A stretch of DNA of 64,000 nt from Sphingomonas ginsengisoli An et al. 2013. GTDB lineage: Bacteria > Pseudomonadota > Alphaproteobacteria > Sphingomonadales > Sphingomonadaceae. The translations under genes were made by a program, and so were the position numbers. The DNA is taken from assembly GCF_009363895.1 (NCBI RefSeq), contig NZ_CP045434.1, positions 744,001-808,000 on the forward strand, written 5' to 3'. Under the pieces are notes generated by a model. The model had not been told where the DNA came from and searched no databases. It worked only from the letters and a program-made list of their open reading frames with translations. Positions 28,961 to 38,179 of this stretch are shown here, piece by piece. The stretch's first letter is position 1. The number at the start of each line of letters is the position of its first letter.

Positions 28961-30169
28961 TCACTCGTCCTCGTCCTCGTCTTCCTCCCCGGCATGGGTC
29001 AGCGTCCCCTGCTCGAACAGGAAGCCGGCGATGTCGGGCGTGCCCGCCGCCGCGAAGATGGTCTTGAGGATGATCAGCAGCGGGATTGCCAGCAACGCCC
29101 CCGTCGTCCCCCACACCCACGCCCAGAAGGACAGCGAGATGAGGATCAGCAGCGGATTGATCTTGACCCGCTTGCCGACGATCAGCGGGGTGATCGCATT
29201 GGCCTCGACCAAGTGCATCCCGATGAAGATCGCCGGCGGCAAAATCGCCGTCCACGGGTCGGGCAGTGTCATCAGCCCGCCGATGCCCAACAGCACCGCG
29301 GCGGCGATCGGCCCCAGATAGGGGATGTAGTTGAGCACCGCGACGATGCCGCCCCACATCAGCGGCGAATCCATCCCGATCCACCACAGGATGAGGGCGG
29401 TCAGCGTCCCCAGCGTCACGTTGATGGCGGTGATCGTGCCGATGTAGGTGGAGGTCGCGTCGACCGTCTGCTGGATCACCCGCGCGGTCGTCAGCGCGCC
29501 TTCGAAGCTCGAGCGGCCGGTAATCGTCTGCTTGCGCATGCCCGTCCATGACGAAAGGAAGAAATAGATCACCAGCAGCGCGAAGAAGAGCTGGATGAGC
29601 GCGTGCGGTGCCGACTGGGTGAACAGGTCGAGCATCGAATTGGGCGTCTCCAGCCTGACCACACGGCCGCTGTTCGCCGGGGTCGCGGTCGGAAGCTGCT
29701 TGAAGATCCGGTCGATGAAGTGGTTGAGGCTCTTGTAGAGGTTGAGCAGCGGCGCCAGCGCGTCGCGCACGCGTCCGATCCGCTCGGGCACCATCGCCAC
29801 CCAGTCGATCGCCGGGATGACGATCGAGAGGACGGCGAAGGCCGCCGCCGCCAGGAACATCAGCACGCACAGCAACGCGGATAGCGCCGACGGCAGCCCG
29901 CGCCGCTCGAACCATTCGAGCAGCGGCACCAGCGCGATCGCGATCACCAGCGCCGCCGTCGTCGGCAGGAAGAATTCGGCGCCCTCGCGCAACGCGAAGG
30001 GCAGCGCGACGATCAGCCCAATGCTGGCGACCAACGTTAGCGAGGCGAGCAACCGGTCGCGCTTGATCGTCAGCCCCTCGACCAGCTCGACCGCGTCGGG
30101 ATTGGGCGGCACCATCGGTTGCGGCGGCGGTGGCGGGGTCGGCTCGACGACGGGCTCGGGGACTTCCAT
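28961..30169 (-). CDS. AI-2E family transporter (permease)
   Basis: 402-residue membrane protein of the AI-2E/PerM family. Around eight helices are seen. The C-terminal half has the family hallmark ILWWIGMDSPLMWGGIVAVLNYIPYLGP and GMHLVEANAITPLIVGKRVKINPL. The N-terminus is a Pro-rich cytoplasmic stretch (residues 1-22) and the C-terminus ends in a run of Glu/Asp (HAGEEDEDEDE). Despite the name, most members are not quorum-signal transporters, and some are Na+/H+ exchangers, so the substrate is open. Single gene, convergent with the tRNA region. Confidence 0.88.
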   Translation of the reverse strand: MEVPEPVVEPTPPPPPQPMVPPNPDAVELVEGLTIKRDRLLASLTLVASIGLIVALPFALREGAEFFLPTTAALVIAIALVPLLEWFERRGLPSALSALLCVLMFLAAAAFAVLSIVIPAIDWVAMVPERIGRVRDALAPLLNLYKSLNHFIDRIFKQLPTATPANSGRVVRLETPNSMLDLFTQSAPHALIQLFFALLVIYFFLSSWTGMRKQTITGRSSFEGALTTARVIQQTVDATSTYIGTITAINVTLGTLTALILWWIGMDSPLMWGGIVAVLNYIPYLGPIAAAVLLGIGGLMTLPDPWTAILPPAIFIGMHLVEANAITPLIVGKRVKINPLLILISLSFWAWVWGTTGALLAIPLLIILKTIFAAAGTPDIAGFLFEQGTLTHAGEEDEDEDE

Positions 30170-30293
30170 GCCCTCGTCGTTAACCGAACCCGCCAGCGCC
30201 GCCTAGCGCTGCCGGCCACTTGCAGGAACGCACGCAACAACCGCGGTCATCGTGCGTCTTGGCCAGAGCCGCCCCTGCACAGGACCAGATCGC

Positions 30294-31184
30294 ATGCGCC
30301 CCACGCTCTTCGCCGTTGTTGCCGTCGCCGCCCTCGCCACCGGAACCGTTGTCGCCGCGCAGAAAGGACCGCCAGTTGCGCCCGCCGCGAGCGATCTGCG
30401 CCTCGGCGCGTTGCGGTTGAGCGGCCTCCGCGACGCCGCCTTCCAGGCACCCAATGACGGTTCGGTATTCCAGGCGCCGGGCGGCCCGGCCGCGATCGCC
30501 AGCCTGCTCAAGTCGCGCGGCCTGCCCACTGGCAGCATCCCGCTCAGCGTCGACGGACTGCTCGTCCGCGGCCTGCCCGGCCACATCGTGCTGATCGACA
30601 CCGGCAATGGCGCCAAGAAGGGGGGCGTCCTCGCCGGCAGCCTCGCAGCGGCCGGCGTGAAACCAGCGCAGGTGACCGATGTCCTCATCACCCACAGCCA
30701 CGGTGACCATGTCGGCGGATTGGTCGGCGCCGACGGCAAGCCCGCTTTCCCCAACGCCACGATTCGCATGAGCGCGCCCGAATGGGCCTTCATGCAATCG
30801 CAGGCGCAGACCAAGCCGATTGCCGCGGCGGTGCAGGGTCAGTTGAAGACCTTCGCACCGGGTGCCGCGGTCATCCCGGGGATCACCGCGGTCGCGCTGC
30901 CAGGACACACGCCCGGCCATTCGGGTTATCGGATCGTGTCGCGGGGCGTCAGCCTGCTCGACGTCGGCGACATCTCCCACAGCTCGGTCGTCTCGCTCGC
31001 CCGGCCCGATTGGAATATCCAATTCGACAACGACAAGACCGCCGGGAGGCAGACCCGCATCCGCGAGTTGCGGCAGCTCGCCGCCAGCCGCCAGCTGATC
31101 TTCGCACCGCATTTTCCCTACTCAGGGTTCGGCCGGGTGGTCCCGCGTGGGTCCGGCTATGCCTGGGTGCCAGCCACGCGGTAG
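30294..31184 (+). CDS. Secreted MBL-fold metallo-hydrolase
   Basis: 296-residue protein with signal peptide (MRPTLFAVVAVAALATGTVVAA). The zinc motif THSHGDHVGGL is near residues 131-141. A further His lies in PGHTPGHSGYRI, and an Asp/His pair in DVGDISHSS. The fold resembles secreted lactonase-like or beta-lactamase-fold hydrolases, but nothing fixes the substrate. An earlier in-frame GTG at 30252 lacks a ribosome site and would add an unlikely N-terminus. Divergent from the AI-2E family gene with about 120 bases between. Confidence 0.87.
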   Translation: MRPTLFAVVAVAALATGTVVAAQKGPPVAPAASDLRLGALRLSGLRDAAFQAPNDGSVFQAPGGPAAIASLLKSRGLPTGSIPLSVDGLLVRGLPGHIVLIDTGNGAKKGGVLAGSLAAAGVKPAQVTDVLITHSHGDHVGGLVGADGKPAFPNATIRMSAPEWAFMQSQAQTKPIAAAVQGQLKTFAPGAAVIPGITAVALPGHTPGHSGYRIVSRGVSLLDVGDISHSSVVSLARPDWNIQFDNDKTAGRQTRIRELRQLAASRQLIFAPHFPYSGFGRVVPRGSGYAWVPATR

Positions 31185-31189
31185 CTGGG

Positions 31190-31525
31190 TCAGCCGCGCC
31201 TGACTCCCGCCGCCGCGAGGTGCGGGCCGAGCCGGCCGGTGAGCGCGAGGAAGAACATGCGGAAATCGCTAAACAGCGACCACATGGGATAAGTGAAGGT
31301 CGCCGGCCGGTTCTTCTCGACCAGGAAATGCGCCGCCCAGGCGAAGCCATAGCCGGCCAGCGGCAGCGCCACCCACCACCGCCAGTCGCCAGTCCACAGC
31401 AGGGCCAGCGCGATCAGGATGACCAGCGAGGTCCCGACATAATGCAGCGCGCGCGTCCGCGAACTGCTGTGCTCACGCAGATAGTGCGGCCAGAATTCGG
31501 CGAAGGTGCGGTATTCACGAGCCAT
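31190..31525 (-). CDS. DUF962/Mpo1-like membrane protein
   Basis: 111-residue small membrane protein. Signature [32 protein letters not shown] and the later [26 protein letters not shown] are characteristic of the DUF962 family, whose yeast member Mpo1 is a dioxygenase acting on 2-hydroxy fatty acids. The conserved His residues (Y-L-R-E-H, LHY, AHF) are present, so an iron-dependent lipid role is plausible given sphingomonad sphingolipids, but it is inference. Ends five bases from the MBL gene, convergent. Confidence 0.82.
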   Translation of the reverse strand: MAREYRTFAEFWPHYLREHSSSRTRALHYVGTSLVILIALALLWTGDWRWWVALPLAGYGFAWAAHFLVEKNRPATFTYPMWSLFSDFRMFFLALTGRLGPHLAAAGVRRG

Positions 31526-31561
31526 CGGCGAAACATGTCACCGCGCCCGCGGTGCGGCAAG

Positions 31562-32023
31562 TCAGCCGGCGAAGCTGAACGCGCTCGGGCTTGCCCCATA
31601 GCGGTTGGGGACGGTCCCGCCACGACGCGTCAGGTAGCGGAGCAGATTGGCGAACAGCAGCAGCGTCATTCCTGCCAGCCCCAATGCGACGATCTGCGGC
31701 AGGAACCCACGCCCGAAGACCAGCACCAGCGGCGAGACGAAGAGCATGACGATCGGCGCCACCAGGTCGCGCCCGCTACGTCCGACATCGTGCAGTCGCC
31801 GAACGGCGACCGCCACTTGCGGCAGGAACAGCAGCAGCGACGTGAGACCGGAGCACGGTCCGCCGAACGGGCTCCAGCGAAAGAAGATCGCGTCTATCAG
31901 CCGCGCGACGGCACCTGCCAGCAGGACGAAGCCGAAGAAGGTCCAGAACTCGGCGCGCGAGGCCCGCCCGGAAAAGTCGGCATAACGGCCAAGCGTATGT
32001 TTGACCGACGCGAAATACTGCAT
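31562..32023 (-). CDS. DUF805 family membrane protein
   Basis: 153-residue protein with four membrane segments. Family features are KHTLGRYADFSGRASRAEFWTFFGF at the N-terminus and VRRLHDVGRSG in the middle, both typical of DUF805. Function unknown. Start ATG 32023; three upstream Arg-rich codons from 32044 are unlikely. It is followed by the DUF962 gene on the same strand with 36 bases between. Confidence 0.85.
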   Translation of the reverse strand: MQYFASVKHTLGRYADFSGRASRAEFWTFFGFVLLAGAVARLIDAIFFRWSPFGGPCSGLTSLLLFLPQVAVAVRRLHDVGRSGRDLVAPIVMLFVSPLVLVFGRGFLPQIVALGLAGMTLLLFANLLRYLTRRGGTVPNRYGASPSAFSFAG

Positions 32024-32126
32024 GTGCCGCCCCCTCCGTAACAATCGGCGGGACGCAGATTAACCTGCACAAAGTAAATAGTTCAATAGCATCCGCAAAG
32101 CCGGACTGGTCTTCGCTGATGAAGGA

Positions 32127-32210
32127 TGGTGCCCCCGGTCCGACTCGAACGGACACGCCTCTCGGCAATCGATTTTGAGTCGATCGCGTCTACCATTCCG
32201 CCACGGGGGC
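32127..32210 (-). tRNA. tRNA-Leu (anticodon CAA)
   Basis: Minus-strand tRNA of 84 bases including CCA, with the long variable arm expected for Leu. Acceptor GCCCCCG pairs with CGGGGGC. The anticodon stem ATCGA/TCGAT holds loop CTCAAAA with anticodon CAA. The T arm is GTCCGTTCGAGTCGGAC. Decodes UUG. Confidence 0.97.
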
Positions 32211-32256
32211 CCGGCGCCCTGCTAGCCGCAGCCGGCGGCGGGGACAAGTCGCCCGC

Positions 32257-33765
32257 TTAGTTGACCGGCGGGCGCCGCCGATAGCTCAGCGCTTCGGCGA
32301 CGTGGATCCGCCCAACCGTCGCGCAGCCGGCAAGGTCCGCGACCGTCCGCGCCACCCGCAGCACGCGATGATAGCCGCGCGCCGACAGCCGCATCGCCGC
32401 CGCCGCGTCGGCGAGCAGCTTGCGGCCGGGCTCGTCGGGCGTGGCCACCGCGTCGAGCAGTTCGCCGTCGGCCTCGGCGTTGGTGCGCGGTCCGCTGCCG
32501 TTGAAGCGCTCGGTTTGCAAAGCCCGCGCCCGCGCAATCCGCACCGCGACCTCGGCGCTGCCCTCGCATGGCGGCGGCAACGTCAGGTCGGCGGCGCTGA
32601 CCGCCTGGACGTCGACATGGAGGTCGATGCGATCGAGCAACGGCCCCGACACCCGCGTCTGATAGTCGGCGGCGCAGCGCGGCGCGCGGGCGCAGGCCAG
32701 CCCCGGCTCGCCAAGATGACCGCAGCGGCAGGGGTTCATCGCCGCCACCAGCTGCACCCGCGCTGGAAAGGTGACGTGGGTATTGGCCCGCGCCACGCTG
32801 ACGCTGCCGGTCTCGAGCGGCTGGCGCAGGCTGTCGAGCACGGTGCGCTGGAACTCGGGCAGTTCGTCGAGGAAGAGCACGCCGAGGTGCGCCAGGCTGA
32901 TTTCGCCCGGTCGCACCTTGAGCCCGCCGCCGACCAGCGCCGGCATTGAGGCGCTATGGTGCGGGGCGCGGAACGGCCGGCTGCGCGTCATCTTGCCGCC
33001 GTCGAGCTCGCCCGCGACCGACTGGACCATCGACACTTCGAGCGCCTCGGCCGGCGTCAGCGGTGGCAGGATGCCCGGCAGGCAAGCGGCCAGCAGCGAC
33101 TTGCCCGCACCCGGCGGCCCACTCATCAGCAGGTTGTGACCGCCCGCCGCCGCGATCTCGAGTGCGCGCTTGGCGGTTTCCTGCCCTTTGACCTGCTTGA
33201 GATCGGGCCCGCCGCCGACGATTTCGGCGAGCCCCGGCTGCGGCGGCGCGATCAGGCTGGTGCCCTTGAGATGCGCCAGCAGCGCTAGCAAGTCAGGGGC
33301 CGAAACCACTTCGACCTGTCCGGCCCAGGCTGCCTCGGGCCCCTGCGCGGCCGGGCAAATCAGCCCCCTCCCCTCCGCGCTGGCATGAAGCGCGGCGAGG
33401 AGCACTCCTGGGCTGGGCGCGATTCGCCCGTCGAGGCCGAGCTCGCCGACCGCGACATAATGCGACAAGCTCTCGGCATCGGCCGCGCCCAGCGCCGCCA
33501 GCAGCCCGAGCGCGATCGGCAGATCGAAATGACTGCCCTCCTTGGGCAGGTCCGCGGGCGACAGATTGACCGTGATCCGCTTGGGCGGCAGCGCCAGCCC
33601 GATCGCCGACAACGCCGCGCGAACCCGCTCACGACTTTCGGCGACCGCCTTGTCGGGCAGGCCGACGATGATGAACGCCGGCACATTGGTCGACAGCTGG
33701 ACCTGGACCTCAACGGCGCGCGCCTCGAGCCCGAGATAAGCGACCGTGGACACCACCGCGACCAT
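32257..33765 (-). CDS. comM: YifB/ComM family Mg chelatase-like AAA+ ATPase
   Basis: 502-residue ATPase. Three parts are visible: an N-terminal Lon-protease-like ChlI domain (VEVQLSTNVPAFIIVGLPDKAV, NLSPADLPKEG), a central AAA+ core with Walker A GPPGAGKS (about residue 220) and Walker B VLFLDELPEF, and a C-terminal Mg-chelatase subdomain. A zinc-like Cys cluster (MNPCRCGHLG and CARAP) lies between. In naturally transformable bacteria ComM is the helicase that drives branch migration of incoming DNA. dprA also occurs in this window, so the organism has at least two competence-associated genes. Start ATG 33765. Confidence 0.92.
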   Translation of the reverse strand: MVAVVSTVAYLGLEARAVEVQVQLSTNVPAFIIVGLPDKAVAESRERVRAALSAIGLALPPKRITVNLSPADLPKEGSHFDLPIALGLLAALGAADAESLSHYVAVGELGLDGRIAPSPGVLLAALHASAEGRGLICPAAQGPEAAWAGQVEVVSAPDLLALLAHLKGTSLIAPPQPGLAEIVGGGPDLKQVKGQETAKRALEIAAAGGHNLLMSGPPGAGKSLLAACLPGILPPLTPAEALEVSMVQSVAGELDGGKMTRSRPFRAPHHSASMPALVGGGLKVRPGEISLAHLGVLFLDELPEFQRTVLDSLRQPLETGSVSVARANTHVTFPARVQLVAAMNPCRCGHLGEPGLACARAPRCAADYQTRVSGPLLDRIDLHVDVQAVSAADLTLPPPCEGSAEVAVRIARARALQTERFNGSGPRTNAEADGELLDAVATPDEPGRKLLADAAAAMRLSARGYHRVLRVARTVADLAGCATVGRIHVAEALSYRRRPPVN

Positions 33766-33911
33766 CAGCGGCGGCCCTGACGGCCAGACTTGCAAGAACG
33801 CACAATCCCCCTAGCTCGGCCAGGCGAGGTTACGCGCCCGCAACGGCTTGCTCAACCCCGTCTGCGATGAAGGACCTTGCGCGGCTGTCTTACCCGCCTA
33901 CATCACCCTCG

Positions 33912-34346
33912 ATGATCCGCCGCGACGCCATGCGCGACTTCTTCGCCAGCCGCCCGGCGCGGATGGCCCTATTCGTGTTCGGCCTTCTGCTGATGGCCCT
34001 GACCCCGTTCGTCGCGGTCCTGCCCGGGCCGGGCGGGATCTTCGTCTTCGCCGCCGGCCTCGCGCTCACCCTGCGCAACAGCGAATGGGCCAAGCGGCGT
34101 TACGTCCAGTTCAAGCGCTGGCAGCCGCGCGCCGGCCACTGGGCCGACTGGGGCCTCCGCCGCGGCTCGCACTTGCGGCGCGAAGCGCGCCGCAAGGCCG
34201 CCGAGCGTGCCGAGCTGCCACCGCCGCATGAGGTCGAACGGACCGACGACCCGCTCCCCTCGGCGGGTTTCGACCTCGCCCCGGTCGATCCGACGCCGGG
34301 CGAACTCACCCCCGCGACCCCGGCCGGCGGCGAGCCGCAGCGTTGA
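33912..34346 (+). CDS. PGPGW-type small membrane protein of unknown function
   Basis: 144 residues with two membrane helices around residues 18-32 and 44-57, joined by VAVLPGPGGIFVFAAGL, a loop like those in the small PGPGW transmembrane family. A basic helix and a long acidic/Pro-rich tail follow. An open frame begins at ATG 33867, but its first 15 codons have weak G/C third-position bias and an unlikely composition, so I start at ATG 33912. Function unknown. Confidence 0.72.
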   Translation: MIRRDAMRDFFASRPARMALFVFGLLLMALTPFVAVLPGPGGIFVFAAGLALTLRNSEWAKRRYVQFKRWQPRAGHWADWGLRRGSHLRREARRKAAERAELPPPHEVERTDDPLPSAGFDLAPVDPTPGELTPATPAGGEPQR

Positions 34347-34447
34347 CTTGGGCCCCCGCTTGCCGTAACGGCCCGGCAACCCAAGCGGCTGCCCTTACCG
34401 GCGGCCCTTTTCATTTCAGTACGCAGAATATCTGCAAGTCTAGGGCA
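34347..34447 (+). promoter_or_regulatory. Leader region before rpmH/rnpA with a hairpin
   Basis: The 101 bases before the rpmH/rnpA pair should carry its promoter. A hairpin is visible at 34347-34385, with outer arms CTTGGG/CCCAAG and inner arms TTGCCG/CGGCAA. No T-run follows, so it is not a clear terminator for the gene before. AGGG at 34442-34445 is the only ribosome site and serves both ATG 34448 and ATG 34455. Confidence 0.35.
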
Positions 34448-34912
34448 ATGAGCGATGAAGCGCACCTTTCAACCGAGCAACCTGGTTCGCAAGCGGCGTC
34501 ACGGGTTCCGGTCGCGGTCGGCGACGGTCGGCGGGCGCAAGGTCCTCGCGGCGCGCCGGGCGCGCGGCCGCAAGAAGCTGAGCGCCTAGTCACCTTAGCC
34601 AAGCGCGCCGATTTCCTCGCGGCCAACTCCGGCCGTCGCGCGCCCATGCCCGGCTTCGTCCTCCTGGTCCGCGACCGCGCCGATGGCTCGGCCACCAAGC
34701 GGGTCGGCTACACCGTCAGCAAGAAGGTCGGCAATTCGGTCGTCCGCAACCGGATGAAACGCCGGCTGCGCGCGCTCGCCCGCGAAATCCTGCCGCAAGC
34801 GGGCATCGTCGGCGCCGACCATGTGCTGATCGGCCGTCCCAGCGGGATCGAACGGCCGTTCGCCCAGCTCCGCGAGGAATTCGGCCGGGCACTGGCGAAA
34901 GTCGCGCGGTGA
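34448..34912 (+). CDS. rnpA: Ribonuclease P protein component, probable nested start as in Thermus
   Basis: Protein subunit of RNase P, which trims the 5' ends of tRNAs. The conserved fold runs from [17 protein letters not shown] (near residue 55) through [34 protein letters not shown] (the RNR signature) to the C-terminus. In this frame there is no ATG, GTG, TTG or CTG between ATG 34448 and the ATG inside APMPGFVLL, which would cut off the conserved N-terminus. The best start is therefore ATG 34448, seven bases before rpmH, giving 154 residues with an Ala/Gly/Arg-rich 54-residue extension. The core is certain, the start is inferred. A rare non-standard start near 34600 is the alternative. 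GTGA overlap with yidD. Confidence 0.85.
   Translation: MSDEAHLSTEQPGSQAASRVPVAVGDGRRAQGPRGAPGARPQEAERLVTLAKRADFLAANSGRRAPMPGFVLLVRDRADGSATKRVGYTVSKKVGNSVVRNRMKRRLRALAREILPQAGIVGADHVLIGRPSGIERPFAQLREEFGRALAKVAR
34455..34589 (+). CDS. rpmH: 50S ribosomal protein L34
   Basis: 44-residue basic ribosomal protein, complete and canonical: [20 protein letters not shown] to [16 protein letters not shown] nine bases before the start is a good ribosome site. It lies entirely inside the longest rnpA frame in another phase. It opens the conserved cluster rpmH-rnpA-yidD-yidC-engB. Confidence 0.97.
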   Translation: MKRTFQPSNLVRKRRHGFRSRSATVGGRKVLAARRARGRKKLSA

Positions 34913-35121
34913 TCGCCCGGGCGCTGATCTTGATTGCCCGCGGCTGGCAGAAGGGTCCCTCGGCGATCCTGCCGCCGTCGTGCCGCTATCAACCGAGCTG
35001 TTCGGCCTATGCCATCACCGCCTGGACGCGCTATGGCGCCGCCAAGGGCAGCTGGCTGGCGCTGAGGCGCATCCTGCGCTGTCACCCCTGGGGAGGGCAG
35101 GGCCACGACCCCGTGCCCTGA
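34909..35121 (+). CDS. yidD: Membrane protein insertion efficiency factor YidD
   Basis: 70-residue protein with an N-terminal amphipathic segment and the family motif CRYQPSCSAYAITAWTRYGAAKGSWLALRRILRCHPWGGQG. Assists YidC-dependent membrane insertion. Start GTG 34909 overlaps the rnpA stop (GTGA). It is followed 19 bases later by yidC. Confidence 0.94.
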   Translation: MIARALILIARGWQKGPSAILPPSCRYQPSCSAYAITAWTRYGAAKGSWLALRRILRCHPWGGQGHDPVP

Positions 35122-35140
35122 CGAGAGGATCACTACACCC

Positions 35141-36868
35141 GTGAACGATTCCAAGAACATGATCCTCGCCGTCGTGCTGTCGGCCCTGGTGCTGATCGGC
35201 TGGACGACGCTCAGCGAGCGCTTCTTCCCGCAGCCCAAGCCGGCCGCGACCCAGACCGCGCCCAAAACCGCTTCCGCACCGGGCACGCCGGCCGCGCCCA
35301 CCGGCGCCGCGCCCGCCGCCACCGCTGCTCCGGCGATGAGTGCGGCGCAGGCGCTCGCCGCGACCCCGCGCGTCCGCATCGCCACCCCCAGCCTCGAGGG
35401 CTCGATCAGCCTGAAGGGCGCGCGCTTTGACGATCTCCGGCTGGTCCGCCACGCCGGCACGCAGACCCGCGATTCGAGCGCGACCCGCCTGCTCTCGCCG
35501 GCCGGCGCGCCGGGCGCCTATTTCGCCAGCTTCGGCTGGCTCGGCCAAGGCATCCAGCTCCCCGACGGCAACACCGTCTGGCAGGCCAGCGCCCCCGCCG
35601 TCACGCCCGGCAAGCCGGTGACGCTGAGCTGGAGCAACCCGACCGGCCAGCGCTTCGAACTCGTGGTCGCGGTCGACGACGGTTATCTGTTCACCGTCGC
35701 GCAGAAGGTCGCCAACGGCGGCGGCGCGCCGGTCGCGCTGCGCCCCTATGGCCTCATCAGCCGCGCCGACAAGTCGGCTGATCCCGACGCCTGGACCCAC
35801 CATGTCGGGCCGATGTCCTTCCTCAACGGCGCGGCCAATTATTCGGTCAACTACAAGACGCTCGACGAAGCCGGCGCGGCGGGCGAATCGTACAGCTCGA
35901 ATGGCGGCTGGCTCGGCTTCACCGATAAATATTGGCTGACCGCGCTCGCCCCGATCGGCGACAGCCCCTTGAACGCCAGCCTGCGCAAGGCTCCGACCGG
36001 CGCCTATCAGGCCGATTACGCGCTCAATCCGACGACGCTCGCGCCGGGCCAGGTGATGAGCAACGAGACGCGCCTGTTCGCCGGCGCCAAGGAAAAGGCC
36101 TGGCTCGACCGCTACGAGAATGCCGGCTTCACCAAGCTCTCCAAGTCGATCGACTGGGGCTGGTTCGAATGGTTCATGCGGCCGATCTTCAACCTGCTGC
36201 TGTGGCTGTTCCACCAGCTCGGCAACTTCGGCCTCGCGATCATCGCGCTGGTGCTGATCGTCCGCGCGATCATGTACCCGATCTTCGACAAGCAGTTCCG
36301 CTCGATGGCGAGCATGCGCTCGATCCAGCCCAAGCTGAAGGAGCTGCAGGAGCGTCACAAGGACGATAAGCCCCGTCTCCAACAGGAGATGATGGACCTC
36401 TACAAGCGCGAGAAGATCAATCCCGCCGCCGGCTGCCTGCCGATGTTCCTCCAGATCCCGGTGTTCTACGCGCTCTACAAGGTGCTGACCGTCAGCGTGG
36501 AGATGCGGCACCAGCCCTTCATCGGCTGGATCAAGGACCTTTCCGCGCCCGATCCGCTGACCCCGGTCAACCTGTTCGGCCTGCTGCCGTTCGACCCACC
36601 CGGGCCGCTCCATCTCGGCATTTTCCCGATCGTCCTCGGGCTTACCATGTGGCTCCAGTTCCGCCTCAACCCGGCGCCGATGGACCCGGTCCAGAAGCAG
36701 GTGTTCGGCTTCATGCCGATCGTCATGACCTTCGTGATGGCGCCCTTCGCGGTGGGCCTCCAGCTCTACTGGATCGTCTCCAACATCCTCGGCATCGCGC
36801 AGCAGAAGTATCTCTACCGCAAGTATGACACCGAGCGGCTGGCGGCCAAAGCGGCGGCGGGCGGTTGA
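35141..36868 (+). CDS. yidC: Membrane protein insertase YidC
   Basis: 575-residue inner-membrane insertase. First helix at residues 6-24 ([19 protein letters not shown]), then an Ala/Pro linker and a large periplasmic P1 domain (about 70-340). The conserved five-helix insertase core has [17 protein letters not shown], the cytoplasmic coiled hairpin [20 protein letters not shown] and [18 protein letters not shown]. Start is GTG 35141 with GAGAGG upstream. The stop overlaps engB by one base. Confidence 0.97.
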   Translation: MNDSKNMILAVVLSALVLIGWTTLSERFFPQPKPAATQTAPKTASAPGTPAAPTGAAPAATAAPAMSAAQALAATPRVRIATPSLEGSISLKGARFDDLRLVRHAGTQTRDSSATRLLSPAGAPGAYFASFGWLGQGIQLPDGNTVWQASAPAVTPGKPVTLSWSNPTGQRFELVVAVDDGYLFTVAQKVANGGGAPVALRPYGLISRADKSADPDAWTHHVGPMSFLNGAANYSVNYKTLDEAGAAGESYSSNGGWLGFTDKYWLTALAPIGDSPLNASLRKAPTGAYQADYALNPTTLAPGQVMSNETRLFAGAKEKAWLDRYENAGFTKLSKSIDWGWFEWFMRPIFNLLLWLFHQLGNFGLAIIALVLIVRAIMYPIFDKQFRSMASMRSIQPKLKELQERHKDDKPRLQQEMMDLYKREKINPAAGCLPMFLQIPVFYALYKVLTVSVEMRHQPFIGWIKDLSAPDPLTPVNLFGLLPFDPPGPLHLGIFPIVLGLTMWLQFRLNPAPMDPVQKQVFGFMPIVMTFVMAPFAVGLQLYWIVSNILGIAQQKYLYRKYDTERLAAKAAAGG

Positions 36869-37506
36869 TGGACGAGGATACCGCCCTCGCCGAGGATGCG
36901 CGCAAGCTTTTCTCGGGCCCGATCGAGTTCCTGAAGTCGGCCCCGGGGCTCGAGTTCCTGCCCGATCCCACGGTGCCCGAAATCGCGCTCGCCGGTCGCT
37001 CCAACGTCGGCAAGTCCTCGCTGATCAACGCGGTGTGCAACCGCAAGGCGCTGGCGCGCACCTCGAACACGCCGGGGCGGACGCAGGAGCTGAACTTCTT
37101 CGACGTCGGCCAGCCCTTGCGGCTACGCCTGTGCGACATGCCCGGCTATGGCTTCGCCGAAGCACCCAAGGACATGGTCAAGCGCTGGCGCTTCCTGATC
37201 AACGACTATTTGCGCGGGCGGCAGGTGCTCAAGCGCACCTTCGTCCTGATCGACAGCCGCCACGGGGTGAAGCCGGTCGACAACGACATCATGGACATGC
37301 TCGACGCGGCGGCGGTCAGCTACCAGCTCGTCCTGACCAAGATCGACAAGATCAAGGCGACCGACCTCGAGGCGACCTTCGCCGCCACCGCCGAGGCCGC
37401 GCGTAAGCGCCCCGCCGCCCACCCCGGCCTCATCGCCACCAGCAGCGAGACGGGCCGCGGGGTCGACGATCTGCGTACGGCTATCCTCGCCGCGGCGCTG
37501 ATCTGA
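36868..37506 (+). CDS. engB: Ribosome biogenesis GTPase EngB (YihA/YsxC)
   Basis: 212-residue GTPase needed for large ribosomal subunit assembly. G1 [11 protein letters not shown]2 region [10 protein letters not shown]3 DMPGYG, G4 TKID and G5-like SS in IATSSETG are all present. Start ATG 36868 uses the last base of the yidC stop. An in-frame TTG just upstream would add one residue. Cluster position after yidC is conserved in alphaproteobacteria. Confidence 0.95.
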   Translation: MDEDTALAEDARKLFSGPIEFLKSAPGLEFLPDPTVPEIALAGRSNVGKSSLINAVCNRKALARTSNTPGRTQELNFFDVGQPLRLRLCDMPGYGFAEAPKDMVKRWRFLINDYLRGRQVLKRTFVLIDSRHGVKPVDNDIMDMLDAAAVSYQLVLTKIDKIKATDLEATFAATAEAARKRPAAHPGLIATSSETGRGVDDLRTAILAAALI

Positions 37507-37507
37507 C

Positions 37508-38176
37508 ATGCTCAAGCTGATCATCGGCAACCGTGCCTACTCGAGCTGGTCGATGCGCGGCTGGCTGGCGCTCAAGGCGTCGGGCCTCGAGTTCGAGGAA
37601 CTGGTCGTCCCCCTCTACGACCAGAGCTGGGAGCAACGCCGCGAAGGCGACGAATTCGCGCCCTCGCTCGGCAAGGTGCCGGTGCTGTGGGACGGCGACA
37701 CCGTTGTGTGGGACAGCCTGGCGATCATCGAATATTGCGCCGACCTCTCAAGCCGCGACCTATTCTGGCCGGACGACGCCGGCGCACGCGGCATGGCGCG
37801 CTCGATGGCCGCCGAAATGCACTCGGGCTTCGCCAACCTGCGCCGCGAATTGCCGATGAACGTCCGCCGGATTGTCGGCGCCCAGCCACTCGCCGACTCC
37901 GTCCGGACCGAGATCAACCGCATCCTCACCCTCTGGGCACAAGCACGCGCCCGCCACGGCGGCACGGGCGACTTCCTGTTCGGGCGCTGGAGCGCGGTGG
38001 ACATGATGTACGCGCCGGTGGTGACGCGGTTCGTTACCTACTCGGTGCCCGTCCCGCCCTTCGCCGCGCGCTACATGGAAGCGGTGCTCGAGCATCCGCA
38101 CGTCGTCAGCTGGATCGAGCAGGCGCAGGACGAGCCGTGGATCATCGAGCAGTTCGAGCCGGCCGCGAAGGACTGA
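37508..38176 (+). CDS. Glutathione S-transferase family protein
   Basis: 222-residue GST-fold protein. N-terminal thioredoxin-like domain with NRAYSSWSMRGWLALKASG, cis-proline region GKVPVLWDGD and the DSLAIIEYCAD motif. C-terminal helical domain with FLFGRWSAVDMMYAPVVTRF. Substrate unknown. Starts two bases after engB, probably same transcript by position only. Confidence 0.88.
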   Translation: MLKLIIGNRAYSSWSMRGWLALKASGLEFEELVVPLYDQSWEQRREGDEFAPSLGKVPVLWDGDTVVWDSLAIIEYCADLSSRDLFWPDDAGARGMARSMAAEMHSGFANLRRELPMNVRRIVGAQPLADSVRTEINRILTLWAQARARHGGTGDFLFGRWSAVDMMYAPVVTRFVTYSVPVPPFAARYMEAVLEHPHVVSWIEQAQDEPWIIEQFEPAAKD

Positions 38177-38179
38177 CCG

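Noticed and set aside
28961..30169. A quorum-signal (AI-2) exporter role for the AI-2E gene, with the nearby MBL protein as a quorum-quenching lactonase
   Set aside because: Family names alone do not support this. Many AI-2E members are ion exchangers and the MBL substrate cannot be read from the sequence.
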